Assembly (NCBI GenBank): GCA_963920635.1
Contig: OY987298.1
Coordinates: forward strand, 122,397,735 to 122,461,734
Length of the DNA stretch: 64,000 bases
Source: Pseudeuparius sepicola
Lineage: Eukaryota > Arthropoda > Insecta > Coleoptera > Anthribidae
Direction of reading: 5' to 3'
The notes beneath the pieces are model-generated. The model did no database searches and had not been told where the DNA came from. It saw nothing but the letters and a program-made list of their open reading frames with translations. The position numbers and the translations under genes are program-made. This document shows, in pieces, positions 12,541 to 24,115 of this stretch (its first letter is position 1; the number at the start of each line of letters is the position of its first letter).

Positions 12541-13400
12541 TTATCAATTTTCGTCACTGAATCAAGCAGATTGCCATAGATTTAAAAGGGGATCATTTAA
12601 AGTTCTAAGCGCAACCAGAAAAACACAGACCTTACCCAAAATTTTAAATTTTATTTTAACTGTACTAGAATTATAAAGTGATAGTTTGGTATATTTGTCG
12701 AGTGAAAGCAGGATATGTATATGTTGCTAACTATGTATGTAGCTAACTAAAATGATATTAAAAGACAAAAGAGTACCTATGTACAGCTAAACACAAAATC
12801 AATATGACGCTTACAAATTCAATATTTTGACCACTCCTTTTAAGAACTTATAGGACAAAAATAATAACTTATCATCGATAGCTTGTCCACCACCGGGATA
12901 AATAAACAAATAAAATCTCGAAATAAACCACTAACAGAAAGGATGCAAATATAAAAAAACAATCATGCTGAATCGCCACCATTATCCAAATGCCCAAGTT
13001 CAGTGATAAATACTTGCACAGTTTCCCTTATTCTCATATTATCTAAGAAACTCGTCTCTTCTCAAAACAATCTAGCCCTTTTCCATGAAGGCGCCGAGGT
13101 TGTCGTTCTTTTTTGCATTTAAAGCCAATCGGTGGCAATATAAGGCCCGAGGACGATTTGCTAATATCAAGTGATAATTTAGGTATGTTAGTAGCAAATT
13201 CCTTCCTTACAGTAGAGATAGTTGCTTTTTTCTATAATGAATGAATTAACTCTTAGAAATATGTAAAACTGCTGATAATAATCAAGTAAACCAATTTCAC
13301 AGAACATATTTAAGTCTATTCCATTCCAGGTATGTTTTTTGTACGGTCACATTGAAACAACCATAAAGGCCTACTTTCCTGTTGGGCCAAGAAATCGCTG
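12541..13400. other. Intron, nothing recognised
   Basis: No open frame with a domain pattern, no terminal repeats and no RNA-gene signature were seen. Confidence 0.5.
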
Positions 13401-13419
13401 TGACCTAGTAAAACCAGTA

Positions 13420-13790
13420 TTTCCCCCATTTAACTCGAACCCCGACCTAACCATACCCCCTACCCATCTTCGCATCGATTCACCCCCTAATAAGCTTCAC
13501 CCTCCGTGCTGATGAGCCTTCCCAAAAGGTAAACGTCAATATTTTTTGTCGGTCGCTGGCCGAAGTTTCTAGGGGCCCTTCCGAAGTACGCAGATAACGA
13601 GCTAAGTAGTTTGAATATTCATAAGCGCAGATGCGACTTCGAGATGCGAATATGGAAATGAAATTACTCCTAGTTACATTATCAAATTTTTGGAGATGTA
13701 TAAAGTTTGCTTCGTTGTTAGACTTCTATTTAAAATAGGGCGGATTCCGTTCCGGCCGTTAGGCGCCGAGATGCAATAGTTAGAATAACT
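13420..13790 (+). repeat. Unexplained intronic module, copy A
   Basis: This segment contains GTAAACGTCAATATTTTTTG, CTAAGTAGTTTGAATATTCA, GAAATGAAATTACTCC and a terminal TAAAGTTTGC, in that order. The same order recurs, diverged but on the same strand, at about 20715-20890 and 23755-24115, with a partial upstream part at about 16900-17015. No terminal repeats or target duplications were visible, and the frames are full of stops. It may be a SINE-like repeat or a duplicated regulatory segment. Confidence 0.55.
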
Positions 13791-14375
13791 GTGCTGTGAC
13801 TTTTAAGTAAAAAATAAGCTTTCCAAACGTAAAAATGATTAGTCTGTAAATAAAAATGAAGACTACTAAGAGTTTCTTGGGTTTTCTAATAATAGGGACG
13901 ATAGTATTATTTCTCCACGACCAATCGTGAATGTAAGTATTCTGAAATCATTTTTAATAATAGAACTTAAAAATTCTCACTCTAGAGCGAGATGATTTAT
14001 TCTTAAATACTTGCTTCTTGAGCGTTTTGCATGTATTTCCAGGATCTTAATATAATTTTTGTAATCTATTGCCCATAAATAAACAATATAATAATAGGGA
14101 TACTAATATTTCGTACTAATAATCATAAATCATTGCAATTTTGTATATATTTTTATTCCATAACAAGACAATGAATGAATATACGCTAATCGAACTAAAC
14201 ACAGCATAGAGTGCCATGGATTTCAAGACTGTCAAGCTCGCTGTCAACAATAGTATTTTCGAACGTGTTTCAAGTTAAATAAAATGAGTGAAAAATCGAG
14301 TGATTTTTATATGGAATTTGATAATACTCCACCTGAAATTACATTCACGAATGGTCGTGGAGAAAATACAGTCTG

Positions 14376-14478
14376 TAACTCGGTTAGAATGAAAAAAATC
14401 GATACTCGTGGTTCCTCACGCTCGCTAATGCTCGCATTCGGAATCTTCCACTCGTATCGAACTTTTTCATTCTAACCT
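14376..14478. repeat. Short inverted-repeat element
   Basis: GGTTAGAATGAAAAAAATCG at the left and CGAACTTTTTCATTCTAACC at the right are near-perfect complements about 100 bp apart, with further pairing of the ACTCGTGG region. It may be a very short MITE. It falls inside the small frame 14284-14475, which is therefore unlikely to be a gene. Confidence 0.5.
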
Positions 14479-14829
14479 CATTACAGAATCTACTATTCTA
14501 AATGTCATGGCTGCCATATTTAAAATCTTATATAGATGTCACTAGGTGTCATTTACATGTTACATGTGACCATATACTCTGTCAATTCATCATATTTTCT
14601 ATTAAACCGCGATGAGAGAGGTAAGAGACCTTAACGTTAAAAAAGCAGTCTACCTATGACATCTAGTAGTGGGAGTGTATAAAACGCTGGATCTGTCCCG
14701 CATTTACCCGGAAGTTGCACACATTTAATTATTTACAAGCTTAAGCGTCAAATAAACGTGGAGTATAGGAAGAAATGAAGAGATAGTAGTTTAGCTCTCG
14801 GGTTAATGCACCAGTCTACAAATCCATTG

Positions 14830-14930
14830 GTCAGTGCTCATTTTGATTATTATTATATTCATATCAAGGAGGCTGTAAAGAAAAATATAATCCGCCAACT
14901 TGGAGCAGAGGCCATTTTGAACAGATTACA
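14830..14930 (+). repeat. RTE-like LINE 3'-end fragment
   Basis: The phrase ATTCATATCAAGGAGG, followed by TAATCCGCCAACTTGGAGC, is closely matched at about 21965-22015, where the sequence continues to a CATA-repeat tail. Both appear to be remains of the 3' part of the same LINE-like family. Confidence 0.4.
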
Positions 14931-15050
14931 ATATTACACGACGGGTATGACTTACAGTCTCACCTCCACAAACACAGTTTATTAACAGAAAAAACTTTTC
15001 TATGTTTCAACCCACCTATGGGACTTAGGTCCCTACCTTCCTATACATAT
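14930..15050 (-). repeat. Penelope-like terminal-repeat fragment
   Basis: ACTTACAGTCTCACCTCCAC, then CACAAACACAG, then TATGTTTCAACCCACC, follow the same order as the left terminal repeat of the Penelope-like element at 53156. This is a diverged solo fragment of the same family. Confidence 0.5.
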
Positions 15051-16307
15051 AATCTCAATTTAGTATGTGGTTGTGGAAAATGTAATCACAAAAGGAGGCT
15101 TTGAACGGATCAATTAAATACATGCTAGCTTGTATACAGATTCGTTTCATAAAAAATCGTGTGAAATAATAAATCGTGGTAGGTACCTACTGCTCTCTTG
15201 AATATTTTCGTGTTTTCTTAATTTATGAATACCCTGGAAATCCAATCTAAGATTTTTATATGATGATCTCATTTTTTAAACAAGCAGAACTTTTTATAAA
15301 GAGTGACATTTTTCGATAATGTCAAAAATAAAAAAGTGTCTCCTCTTGTCAACTCAATCCGTGGACACACTGTATAAAAAACCCAAGGATGACGTCATAA
15401 TTTCATTGTAATTTTGTAGGTATACGTGTTACGCGGACGGAGCAGCAAATAACTTTTAAAAAATATTTTTTCACTCTATTTTACACGCGAAGGTTACACA
15501 AAAAATTTGTTACGCAATTTAGTTTAGAAGTAAGAACGATATTTCACTGACTTGCGATTGAAGTCTGATGTACCTAAGTGATGCTAAGTACCGACTGGTA
15601 TCAGGGGCTTTTATAATGTTTTGGCACGGAGTAAGAGAAAACGCCCGAAACCCGCGATTTTCTAGAAGTTCTTAAAACATAATACGTGGGGTCTGTGTTA
15701 TATAAGAAGTTGACGTTTGCAGAAATTTAAGAAGAAGAAATTAAGGGTAATTTCCGATATAACATGCCAGTTTATGTCGTTTAGAAAGTCCTATATGTTA
15801 AATATCCAGCATTTTTACGATTCAAGGGCATTTTGCGATAATGTTATGTCTTTGAGGTCAATATTTCGTAGTCTGTTGTTCCTAATAACATGAAATTAAG
15901 ATGCACATGAATAAAATCTTATGCATAGACCCTTACTTGAATTGAATAAGAATTAACACACTTTTAGAATTACGGGATGATCTGAAGAAAAGAGAATTCT
16001 AGATATTATGTTTTGGAAGAATATTTTATAAGGTAGGCATGACAGTAGAGATATTTGTTTGAAGTCCCAACGCAAACCAATAGTCCACAATATAAAAAAG
16101 AATCAAAAATCTAGTGCATTCTGTGCTTACGTACACTACAAAACTAGACTTCAATATAAACCAAAAGGTTCAAAAATTTACAAACAAGCATTTATTTTAT
16201 TTTGGATTTGGAAATCGTTTTTGCAACAAATGTGTTTTTAACATTAAACCACTTTGTCGATTTTTTTTTGTGTCGCCCGTGGCGATCGCTTCAAACAACT
16301 CTATGCA
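15051..16307. other. Intron, no gene seen
   Basis: AT-rich sequence. Open frames starting at about 16059 and 16114 run into the inverted-repeat element at 16317 and have no recognisable domain. Confidence 0.45.
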
Positions 16308-16316
16308 CAATGCACA

Positions 16317-16676
16317 CATGATACAACAAAAGAGAGATATGATATTGCGCAGGTTGGACACCATATTGGCGCGTCACGCGGTTATAAACAATGGTACAAG
16401 TTGTATCATCTGGTTATAAACAACCGAAACGTCAGAAACGTCTGAGTGTCATTGTAGTGTGTTCTCTGCATTTTCAGCCAATTTTCGGAAGTTTGCGTTG
16501 TAAAATTACTGTTAATTACTCTTTGGTCCATTTGTCCCTTTGTAAACTCAATCAGTGGACATACTGTAATACTGTGCATGTCATAAGTGAGCGGGAACTT
16601 ACCGCGTGACGTAATTGCGCAGAAGGGAACGAAATTGAGGCGGCTAAATATCATATCTCTCTTTTGTTGTATCATG
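16317..16676. mobile_element. 360-bp TIR element with 9-bp target duplication (MULE-like MITE)
   Basis: The ends are inverted repeats of 29 bp (CATGATACAACAAAAGAGAG...). The flanks 16308-16316 and 16677-16685 are the identical 9-mer CAATGCACA. A 9-bp duplication fits Mutator-like elements, though other superfamilies with 8-9 bp duplications are possible. No transposase is present. Several small open frames across the element are artefacts of its inverted structure. Confidence 0.75.
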
Positions 16677-17660
16677 CAATGCACAGGTATTTAATATGAT
16701 GTTGGCCCATAGGGTATATCTACTAAACCCAAATGACAACGAGTGACATCGATAAAATTATAAAGATGGCAGCTATGACATTCCAATGTTATATAGCCCC
16801 ATCATACTTTCCGCCTATGATATCGTGCCACTGATGGAAAACACCTTATATACGACCATCCACCATCTAAACTCCTTTATCTTTCAAGCGTTGTAAACTA
16901 ACAGGTAGATATATACCTACCTACGCATCAACATCAATCCCGGTCTAACCGTATTTCCCAACTAATCTTGGCGTATCAACCCGCATTACTAATAATCTGA
17001 TGCTGCATGGCCGTGTTGACAGGCCCCGTAACTCTCACGCTCAGAAAAATAAAAAACATAGAAATGGCATCTGTAGATTGAAATGTTTGTAAGGGGTAGC
17101 ACTTTTTATACTCTATTATTTATTTACTAGTTAAAGTTTAACAGCGTTGCCAATAATTCATAATGAAAAACTTATTTCTCTGGTAAATTAAGATAATCTT
17201 CAAGATCAAATTGCAAATAATAGTTTTGCAACAGTGGTTTCCGTTGTATGTAGGGACTATAGGGACATACCCAATCAGTTGCAAATAAGTTTGCTTTGAA
17301 GTAAATAATGGTAGATAATATATAATATATGATATTTAAGTATTGATGAGATAAGGTCTGCCTGACTAATAGGTGAATCTAGTATTTATAATTATCTAGA
17401 CACTTATTGGGCAGTATTTCTATACTACGTGTAGTACTTTAATCTGTGATACAACTAAGGAAACAATAATATACCTACAATTACCAATACCAATCACACA
17501 ATCTGACAAATGCGCAAATCGGTCAAGACTGTCAAGAGTGTGCCTCACCTTGTGTTTGACATAACTGGTGCTGTGTCTTTTAGAAGCAATTTTTCGCTGT
17601 TTTTAAGTGTTTCTTAAGTATTCGTCGGTTTAAAATGCTTATATAGACAATTTAGTTATA
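16677..17660. other. Intron with partial copy of the repeated module
   Basis: About 16900-17015 resembles the upstream half of the module at 13420. The rest shows no gene. Confidence 0.35.
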
Positions 17661-17664
17661 CGTT

Positions 17665-17727
17665 ATGGGCAAAAAAGTGTATTGTTTGCAAATCAAGCAA
17701 CTCGCTAAAGGAGGTTACATATCATGC
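17665..17727 (+). pseudogene. THAP-like zinc-finger first exon, frameshifted
   Basis: The ATG at 17665 is followed by a six-A run. Read straight it gives Met-Gly-Lys-Lys-Val, but with one A fewer the frame gives a Cys-Ile-Val-Cys pair and then a Val-Thr-Tyr-His segment before a GTAAGT donor at 17728. This spacing matches the start of the C2CH THAP DNA-binding domain found in P-type transposases and THAP proteins. No second exon carrying the rest of the domain (Trp, Pro, AVPTIF-like motif) was found. It is probably a relic of a THAP-type transposon. Confidence 0.4.
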
Positions 17728-17962
17728 GTAAGTACATAGGCGTACCTAGTTCGGGCATGGTAAAAGATACCTTTACTACCAGAGGGAAAATAATTCTCAA
17801 CATGGGTATCAAACGAAAGGGCTCGACGGGTAGAAAACAATAAGGTGAATGACGTCATAATAAATCATACTAAATCCAATAGAGCGGATGCCCGATGCCC
17901 CAAGGTGGCGGACTAAATTTCTTTACCACCCTTCTGAGATGGGAATCAAATAGGTACTAAAA

Positions 17963-18346
17963 AAGCACAAAATAAAATAAATAATAAAAAAAAACCTTTT
18001 TAAAAACAAGCTTTTATTTAAGTAAGCCATTTACTAAAACGGATAAAATAAGTTTAGTTTTCGTTAAGATAATTCAATGCCAAACTGCGACAAGCTTTTT
18101 TAAATCAAAAAACTTGACGCGCAAACTGTAAAGAAAATATATTCTTGCTTATCAACCAGTCACTGTTCGATAAACTTAATTGTTACCTACTTTTATGAAC
18201 ATTTCACGCGACGAGCTTTTTGATTTAAAAAGCTTGCCGCAGTGTGGCATTGAATTATCTTAAGGAAAACCTAAACTTATTTTATCCGTTTTAGTTCATG
18301 GCTTAAATAAAAGCTTGTTTTTAAAAAGTTTTTATTTTTTTATTTT
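17963..18346. mobile_element. Palindromic MITE
   Basis: The left arm (AAACAAGCTTTTATTTAAGT, then AAAACGGATAAAATAAGTTT) and the right arm are reverse complements for about 150 bp and meet near 18150. The ends are A/T-rich and the target duplication is not clear. Confidence 0.65.
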
Positions 18347-19480
18347 TTTATATTGTGTTCGCCGAACAATCCCCAACTAGTAACTATCAATAACATTGAT
18401 AAGTTTGAATTTTAGAATTGACGCGTACTAGTTGTACCTGGGGTTACACAGATATAAAGGCAAATATATTTTTTCCTATTTTTAAAACTATTTTTAAAAA
18501 AATGAGAGGTACGCCACTGCTTTGTAATCGTTAGCACCAGATCTGTCACCCGAACTGTAAACATTATTTTTTTTATTATGGGAACAAACTTGCCAAAATG
18601 AAGCCCGTTCTATGTTTTTTATTTTTCTGAGCTCTCACGGTAAGGCAAGGCGCACATCGAGAAACGCCACACGGTGCACAGCCCATGAACCCAATGCAGG
18701 GCACGCAGCCCAAGAGCGGCATGAGCGCATATTGGGACACAGATTTGTCTTCTTTTTGTCGACCCCTGCAAGCAGCGGTGTAGCGTAACATTTAAAACTG
18801 GGGGTCTAACATTCATGACAGATTTAGCAGTAGGTAGTTAAATTGGTAATAATGGTGGTTTATGGCAGGAGCTCTTTGAGAAGGAGGAAGGGGAGGGAAT
18901 TATACCAAAATTATTAAAATTTTAATTCAAAAATAAACTTTATCTCATTCCATTTAGAAGAATTGAAACGTCGTGGTTGAACATTGCATGCAGCTCAAGG
19001 AAATCCGTGTGCGGAGCAGCATGAGCGCAAATTGTCACACAGTTTTGTATCGCTTGTGCCCGAACATCTCAGAATCTTATTAATGACTTCTTATTCCAAG
19101 GCGAGAATGATTGATATCTAAAATTTCGATACAGATTTGGACGCTGAATTTGAAACAGAAGTTTATCTCTAAAATGTGCAAAAAGAAAAAATCCTTTTAC
19201 AGTATAGGAACTACAAGAGAAACGACACCCACAGGGAGTATAATATGTCTGTCATCTGAATTTTCCGACAGTAAATTTACTACTTTCGTATAAATAGATC
19301 TCAATTTAATGAAGTGCACAAAATGATAAAAACTTTGATACGTTCTGACGGGTGTATTTTTCCTCACTTCTTCTATTCGCTTTTCCAACATGATGTCCAG
19401 GATAAAAAAAAACATATGAATGTAGAAGGACAACCCTACACGCGATGCCTCCTTGAATCTGGCCGCAGTCCAAATCGGGG
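18347..19480. other. Intron with weak internal repeat
   Basis: About 18690-18755 and 18980-19055 share a diverged direct repeat including GCATGAGCGCA and CACAG. Minus frames at 18576-18816 overlap one copy and show no domain. No gene is supported. Confidence 0.35.
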
Positions 19481-19900
19481 CTCATCAAAAAAGAAAATTG
19501 TAGTCCGTTACTGCGCTGGTGCCAATTTAAATGTTCTTATACCCACTGTAAACTGGTTGTGCAATTTCCTCGTGATACTGCTGGAACTTCTACAAGCCGG
19601 CGGCCATTAGTGTAATATTCGTGGAGCCTGTTTCAGACAGTTTGGTCACTAACCAGTACATTGTGTGAATTGTGCGGCTGAACAACCAATTGCGACGCAG
19701 TGATACTGCGCTCTCCCAAGGCTAGAAATGTATCCTGAATTAGGGTAGTTACTCTTGTACTGCCTGCATTCCGTTATCTGACGTGTCCTGTCTCTTGGTA
19801 TCTTATCCATAAACGATTAATAACACTCTTGAATGTGTTAAGACGTCCTTTTGTGAAATTCTATTCTCCAACATGCCAGTAGTACGTAACATTGTTTCAC
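19480..19900 (-). pseudogene. Decayed Tc1/mariner-type transposase relic
   Basis: Read on the minus strand, the segment gives an N-terminal pattern like the helix-turn-helix of insect IS630-type transposases (GMLENRISQKDV, then TKRQDTSDNG, then a weak GSTNITLMAAGL), interrupted by several stops. The resemblance is faint and based on residue order only. If right, it is an old DNA-transposon remnant in which neither end can be placed. Confidence 0.3.
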
Positions 19901-20714
19901 GTTCCAAATGATGTATTTGCATCTTTAAATGTTCAAAATCAAACCAAACTTGCCCAGCACTGAATAACAAATACCTATTAAATTAAAAAGGTTTTGTTCG
20001 TTTCAATTTTAAAAAATTCTGGAATGGTTTTTTTAAAGTAAGAAACATTAATACGTTGGCATTATCAGTTGATAGAAATGCTCATAGAGGTAGATATTAC
20101 TTTATTTAATTATTTAAATAAAAAATAATTAAGAAAATATGGACATTTTTGTGGGTATATTCTTAGTGTATTAATAGAGCTAGATGCACACGCTATTCAG
20201 ATGATTTATTATCAGACTTTGCTCCTTGTTCCATCCAACACCCTAATTTAAATTCTGTAATGTTGTCACACTATAAAAATCGTAATCTGATTTTAAAATA
20301 TTAAAAATAATTACACTTATTACATTTATATTGAGTTTTTTTTTTACTTAATTTCATAGGAGTGCTCCTGGGGTTCAATCTTACCCGTGGTTAAAATTTT
20401 TGTACGGGTCAAATACTGACTCTGCATAGACGCGGGTTTGTACTGCACGCACACAAAACTGTCTCCTCCACTTTGCGATACACGGATTGACCGACACATT
20501 CGTGTGCTGAGCTGGGCTGCGTCTCAATATGCGGGCGTGCATCAAATATAGTAGAACACATCATAAAAACGTGTGGTGCCTTGGCTTGCGAGGGCTGTGC
20601 CGCGTGTTTCTTCAATGTGCGCCTATATAGGCAAAGTGCACATTGATGAGAACAGTAACTTCTCAGATGTCAGAAATATTGATTTTCGTTTTCCATTATT
20701 TTTGTGCGCCTTGT

Positions 20715-20890
20715 CTAAACATCGATATTTTTTGCTGGTAGCTCGCTGAATCCTCCAAGGGCTCTCACGAAGTAAGAAAGTTACGAGTTAAGTAATTTCA
20801 CTATTCATAAGACTTCCAGATGCCAAATGAAATTACTCCTACATTAAGTATCAAATTCTCGAGGTGTTTAAAGTTTACGTCTAAAATATG
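20715..20890 (+). repeat. Unexplained intronic module, copy B
   Basis: The segment contains CTAAACATCGATATTTTTTG, ACGAGTTAAGTAATTT, CTATTCATAAG, GAAATGAAATTACTCC-like and TAAAGTTTACGTC, in the order of the copies at 13420 and 23755. It is shorter than the other two. Confidence 0.5.
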
Positions 20891-21830
20891 AAACTGTCCC
20901 TATTAAAACACCTACGGAGAGTGTGTAATAATGTATGTATATTTTGTTTATATTTAGTTCAGATTTCAAACTCAAACTACGAAACACTAATGATGATTTA
21001 CACAAGATTATATCCATTTTTATATGTAAATGTCAATTGACTGAAAAATTTTAGTAAAAAAAAACAAAATCTTTCCAGCCAAAGCATTAAAAAGGTATAT
21101 CTGTTACGTCCGCGCGTCTATGTCTCCTCTATTATTAGAAAATTGCTGAGGCCAAAATACATGGGGCTACACTTTTCTAATTAAACGGAGTTGAATTGAA
21201 ATAAATGTTTTCGATCTTTTCCGATATTTCTCAAAAATGCTTCTTATAAATTCTATAAAATAAAACTATTTTGTGGTAAATATTAACGTTTTATTTTTGC
21301 AACCGGTATTTTGCGTTTGCACCAAACGCCCAACGAGCTAATACGAGCACGTGAATTCTGGTGAATGTTCGCTTTGATTCGGGTTCATCGGGCTGTCTAA
21401 ACTGTTGTTTCTTCAGATAACGACAAAGTCAACATTTTTAACAGAGTTTATTTAGGTCTCAAATAACAAAAGCTAGTTCGAAAAGCAAAAATAACGCGAG
21501 TGAGTAAAAGCGAATACCCTCCGTCACGTTTGGTATTACCTATTATTCTCTATTGCTATTGCTATAATTTTTTTTGTAAATTATACGTCAAGATAATATA
21601 TTCGGAGTGCTCGAGATCGCTGTGAATAAGAGTAAGTTTAGATAATTGAAAACTAGACATCATTCTCTATTGGAAACTTCCATAGGTATTATTATTATGT
21701 ATGAGTTTCCTCCGGATGGATCCAGTGTCAGCGAAACTTCTCGTTCCAAGGTTTCGGCCTCGACTGCACGGGAAATCCTCAGGGCGCTACGATCACACTG
21801 ATACTGAATCAGTCTCGGTGTGATCGTCCT
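20891..21830. other. Intron, no gene seen
   Basis: No coding pattern was found. A 10-bp inverted repeat (ACGATCACAC / GTGTGATCGT, about 21788-21828) forms a short hairpin. Confidence 0.4.
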
Positions 21831-21839
21831 TTCATTTAG

Positions 21840-22195
21840 TACCCATGTCAAGTATGTTGTGAAGAAATAGGTAATCCGCCATCTTGGGGCGGCCGCCATG
21901 TTGGATTTAATGTGATGTCACTAACTTTATCGCTTTCTATTCTTCAAGTCCCTTCATTTCATACTCATATTAAGGGGGTGGACAGAAAATACGTCATCCG
22001 CCAACTTGGAGCGTTTTGTTTTGAAATACCTAATTATCTATAATATTGAGTATTGCAAGCATATTGTATTGTCACCAGAACTAAAGGTGTATGCACAATT
22101 TCAGTTCAATCGGATGTTAATAAGTGGTTCTAATTCGCTTGCAAGACATACATCCATCCATCCATACATACATACATACATATACAGGCATAAAC
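21840..22195 (+). repeat. RTE-like LINE 3' end with CATA tail
   Basis: The stretch ends in CATCCATCCATCCATACATA and further CATA units (about 22148-22185), a tail typical of RTE-type LINEs. The upstream part (ATCCGCCAACTTGGAGC) is shared with about 14890. It contains no reverse transcriptase coding. Confidence 0.45.
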
Positions 22196-22199
22196 ATTG

Positions 22200-22832
22200 C
22201 AAGTTAAATAAAAGCTTGTAAAAATGTGTTTTCATAAGCAACAAATTTTTGTCAAATTTCAACTTTATATATCTTAAAAATACAGAAGTTAGTAATAATT
22301 TTTTTTAATTTAACACGCTATATTAATTTGGTAGTATAATAAGCATCGAAATGAAAAATGGCACATTAAAAGTCCCACAACATAATCTGTGGTTAATGGA
22401 TTGACCCACTTTTTTGAACAACCAGTATATCTACCGTTATCTAAACATCTAAAATGATCGATTTTTTTTAACTTTAAGTCAACTGGCGTTATTTTGGCCT
22501 TAGACCCTTCGATAGAGCTTAACCGTTTGTCAAATTATTTACGCGAATATTAACACTCGATCGATACTGATACCTACCAATTTTGTCAATTTGACTATAA
22601 AATTTCCACCAATCTCATTATTTTTATCAAACTTACCCACATAAGGTTACAAAAGCAAGTAAAAGTAATCGCAGGTACAAGTTAAGTATAGCTCCCTCGA
22701 TGCGAATCATTACAATAATTACTGGTGCACATTTTTTTTGCCTTCCAAAGAAACAAAACGGTAGGCATAAAAAATATTATTATAGTTTATTTTTAATTTG
22801 TCCAAACCAAATTTATACATCAGTACAATAAA
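22200..22832. other. Intron, nothing recognised
   Basis: AT-rich sequence with no terminal repeats or coding pattern. Confidence 0.4.
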
Positions 22833-22840
22833 GAAAAATG

Positions 22841-23565
22841 GGTACCGGTCTAGTATGCGGTCTACCGCAATAACTCTGGTCTAGTATGCGGTCTACCGCT
22901 ACTACTGCGGTCTACCGGATGAAATTACACATTATATTACGGGTAATTGATTGGGTAAGAATTGTAGGATAATATAGCTGATACAAAACAACCATAGGTA
23001 GCTATAGGTACTTAGTGCATATCCAAAATGAATAAAAACATTAACTCCAATATTTGACACAAGGACAACTTCGAGTTGGCTCTTCCATTGAGGTCGGTGT
23101 AATGGAAAAATAATCTATTCCCCTGCCTTACACTTCTTGTAGTTTGACATCCTTTTTGGGGGCAACGAAAAACTGGTCGCAATTCTCCTCTCCGGTCTCT
23201 TTTCCTTCTATTCTGCATTTGCGCACCACATATATGGCATTCTTCAATGTCGACTTCATTGGCCAGCAAATCGTGTTGTCTTAAGAAGGTTACGGCTGAC
23301 GGCTGACGAAGCAATTGTTGTATAAAAATCACTTAGCAACATCTTCAAGTGGTACTAGCAATGCAAACTGAATATTGTTCTAGATTTTAGCTTCTTTTTA
23401 TAAGGAACTTACCTCCCTATATTTATTGCATATTAAATTGCAACAGGTAGCCGCATAGAATAGATAATTAATTTGAAAAGAATAGGTGATTGAGTTTCTA
23501 GGTAGACCGCATACTAAACCGGAGATTAAATCAGGTAGATCTTAAAGGGTAGGTAGACCGGCACC
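22841..23565 (-). mobile_element. Merlin-like DNA transposon derivative, 8-bp target duplication
   Basis: The element is bounded by the identical 8-mer GAAAAATG at 22833-22840 and 23566-23573. Its ends are imperfect inverted repeats (GGTACCGGTCTA; right-end complement GGTGCCGGTCTA). The motif TAGTATGCGGTCTACC occurs twice at the left end and, inverted, once at about 23500, so the subterminal region carries repeated sites. An 8-9 bp duplication and the IS1595-type zinc ribbon inside agree with the Merlin superfamily. At 725 bp it is far shorter than an autonomous copy. Confidence 0.75.
23012..23332 (-). pseudogene. IS1595/Merlin-type transposase N-terminal zinc ribbon, truncated
   Basis: The 106-residue frame has CHICG, a basic linker, VFRCPQKGCQTTRSVRQGN and a hydrophobic C-terminal helix. 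This is the N-terminal C-x2-C / C-x4-C zinc ribbon plus the start of the DDE fold in Merlin/IS1016-like transposases, which bind and cut the terminal repeats. The catalytic domain is absent, because the element ends 170 bp after the stop. It may be a decayed transposase or a truncated binding protein. It lies inside the 8-bp-duplication element and is read opposite to the host gene. Confidence 0.65.
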
Positions 23566-23754
23566 GAAAAATGTGATTATAAATGTTAACATGGTCCTCA
23601 CAAGTCCTTGAAAGTAGGAAATACAATATCAATATAAACTATACAGCCACTGGTGTGCTCATTAAAAGCTAATTCGAAATTAGTTTAACAACTTAATATT
23701 GTTCCAATCCAGTGAGCACACGAGCACTCAATACACCCAGCCCTCGATTTTAAA

Positions 23755-24115
23755 TAACTAAACTTCTTAGACGTCGAGTGTAACTAACGGATACACGCCA
23801 ATTCCGAACTAATCCCGCACACCGCTAATCTTTGGCACTCCATCGTCTGCTGACGAGCCACGGTAAACGTCGATATTTTCGCGGATCGCTGACTGAAGGC
23901 TCCGAAAGCCCTCCTGAAATAAGCAATTAACGAGTTAAATAGTTTGAATATTCATAAGCCCGGGGGAGACTTGGAGATGTGAATATGGAAATTACATTGA
24001 AATTACTCCCATAGTTGTGTTATAAAATTTCAGAGGTCTCTAAAGTTTGCGTCATTAAATCTACCAATTTATAGTAGGGAACAGATTCCGTTTCAGGTTT
24101 CGTATTTAGACCAGA
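23755..24115 (+). repeat. Unexplained intronic module, copy C
   Basis: Same order of blocks as at 13420: GACGAGCC, GTAAACGTCGATATTTTC, TTAAATAGTTTGAATATTCA, TGAAATTACTCCCATAG, CTAAAGTTTGCGTC and CAGATTCCGTTTC. This is the longest match to copy A. Strand and order are conserved. Confidence 0.55.

Noticed and set aside
16059..16684. Cluster of overlapping frames of 60-101 residues
   Set aside because: Most of the cluster spans a 360-bp TIR element; the frames come from inverted sequence and show no family pattern.
18576..18816. Cys-rich minus-strand frames
   Set aside because: The Cys pattern changes between the two overlapping frames, follows local GC composition, and sits on a diverged direct repeat.
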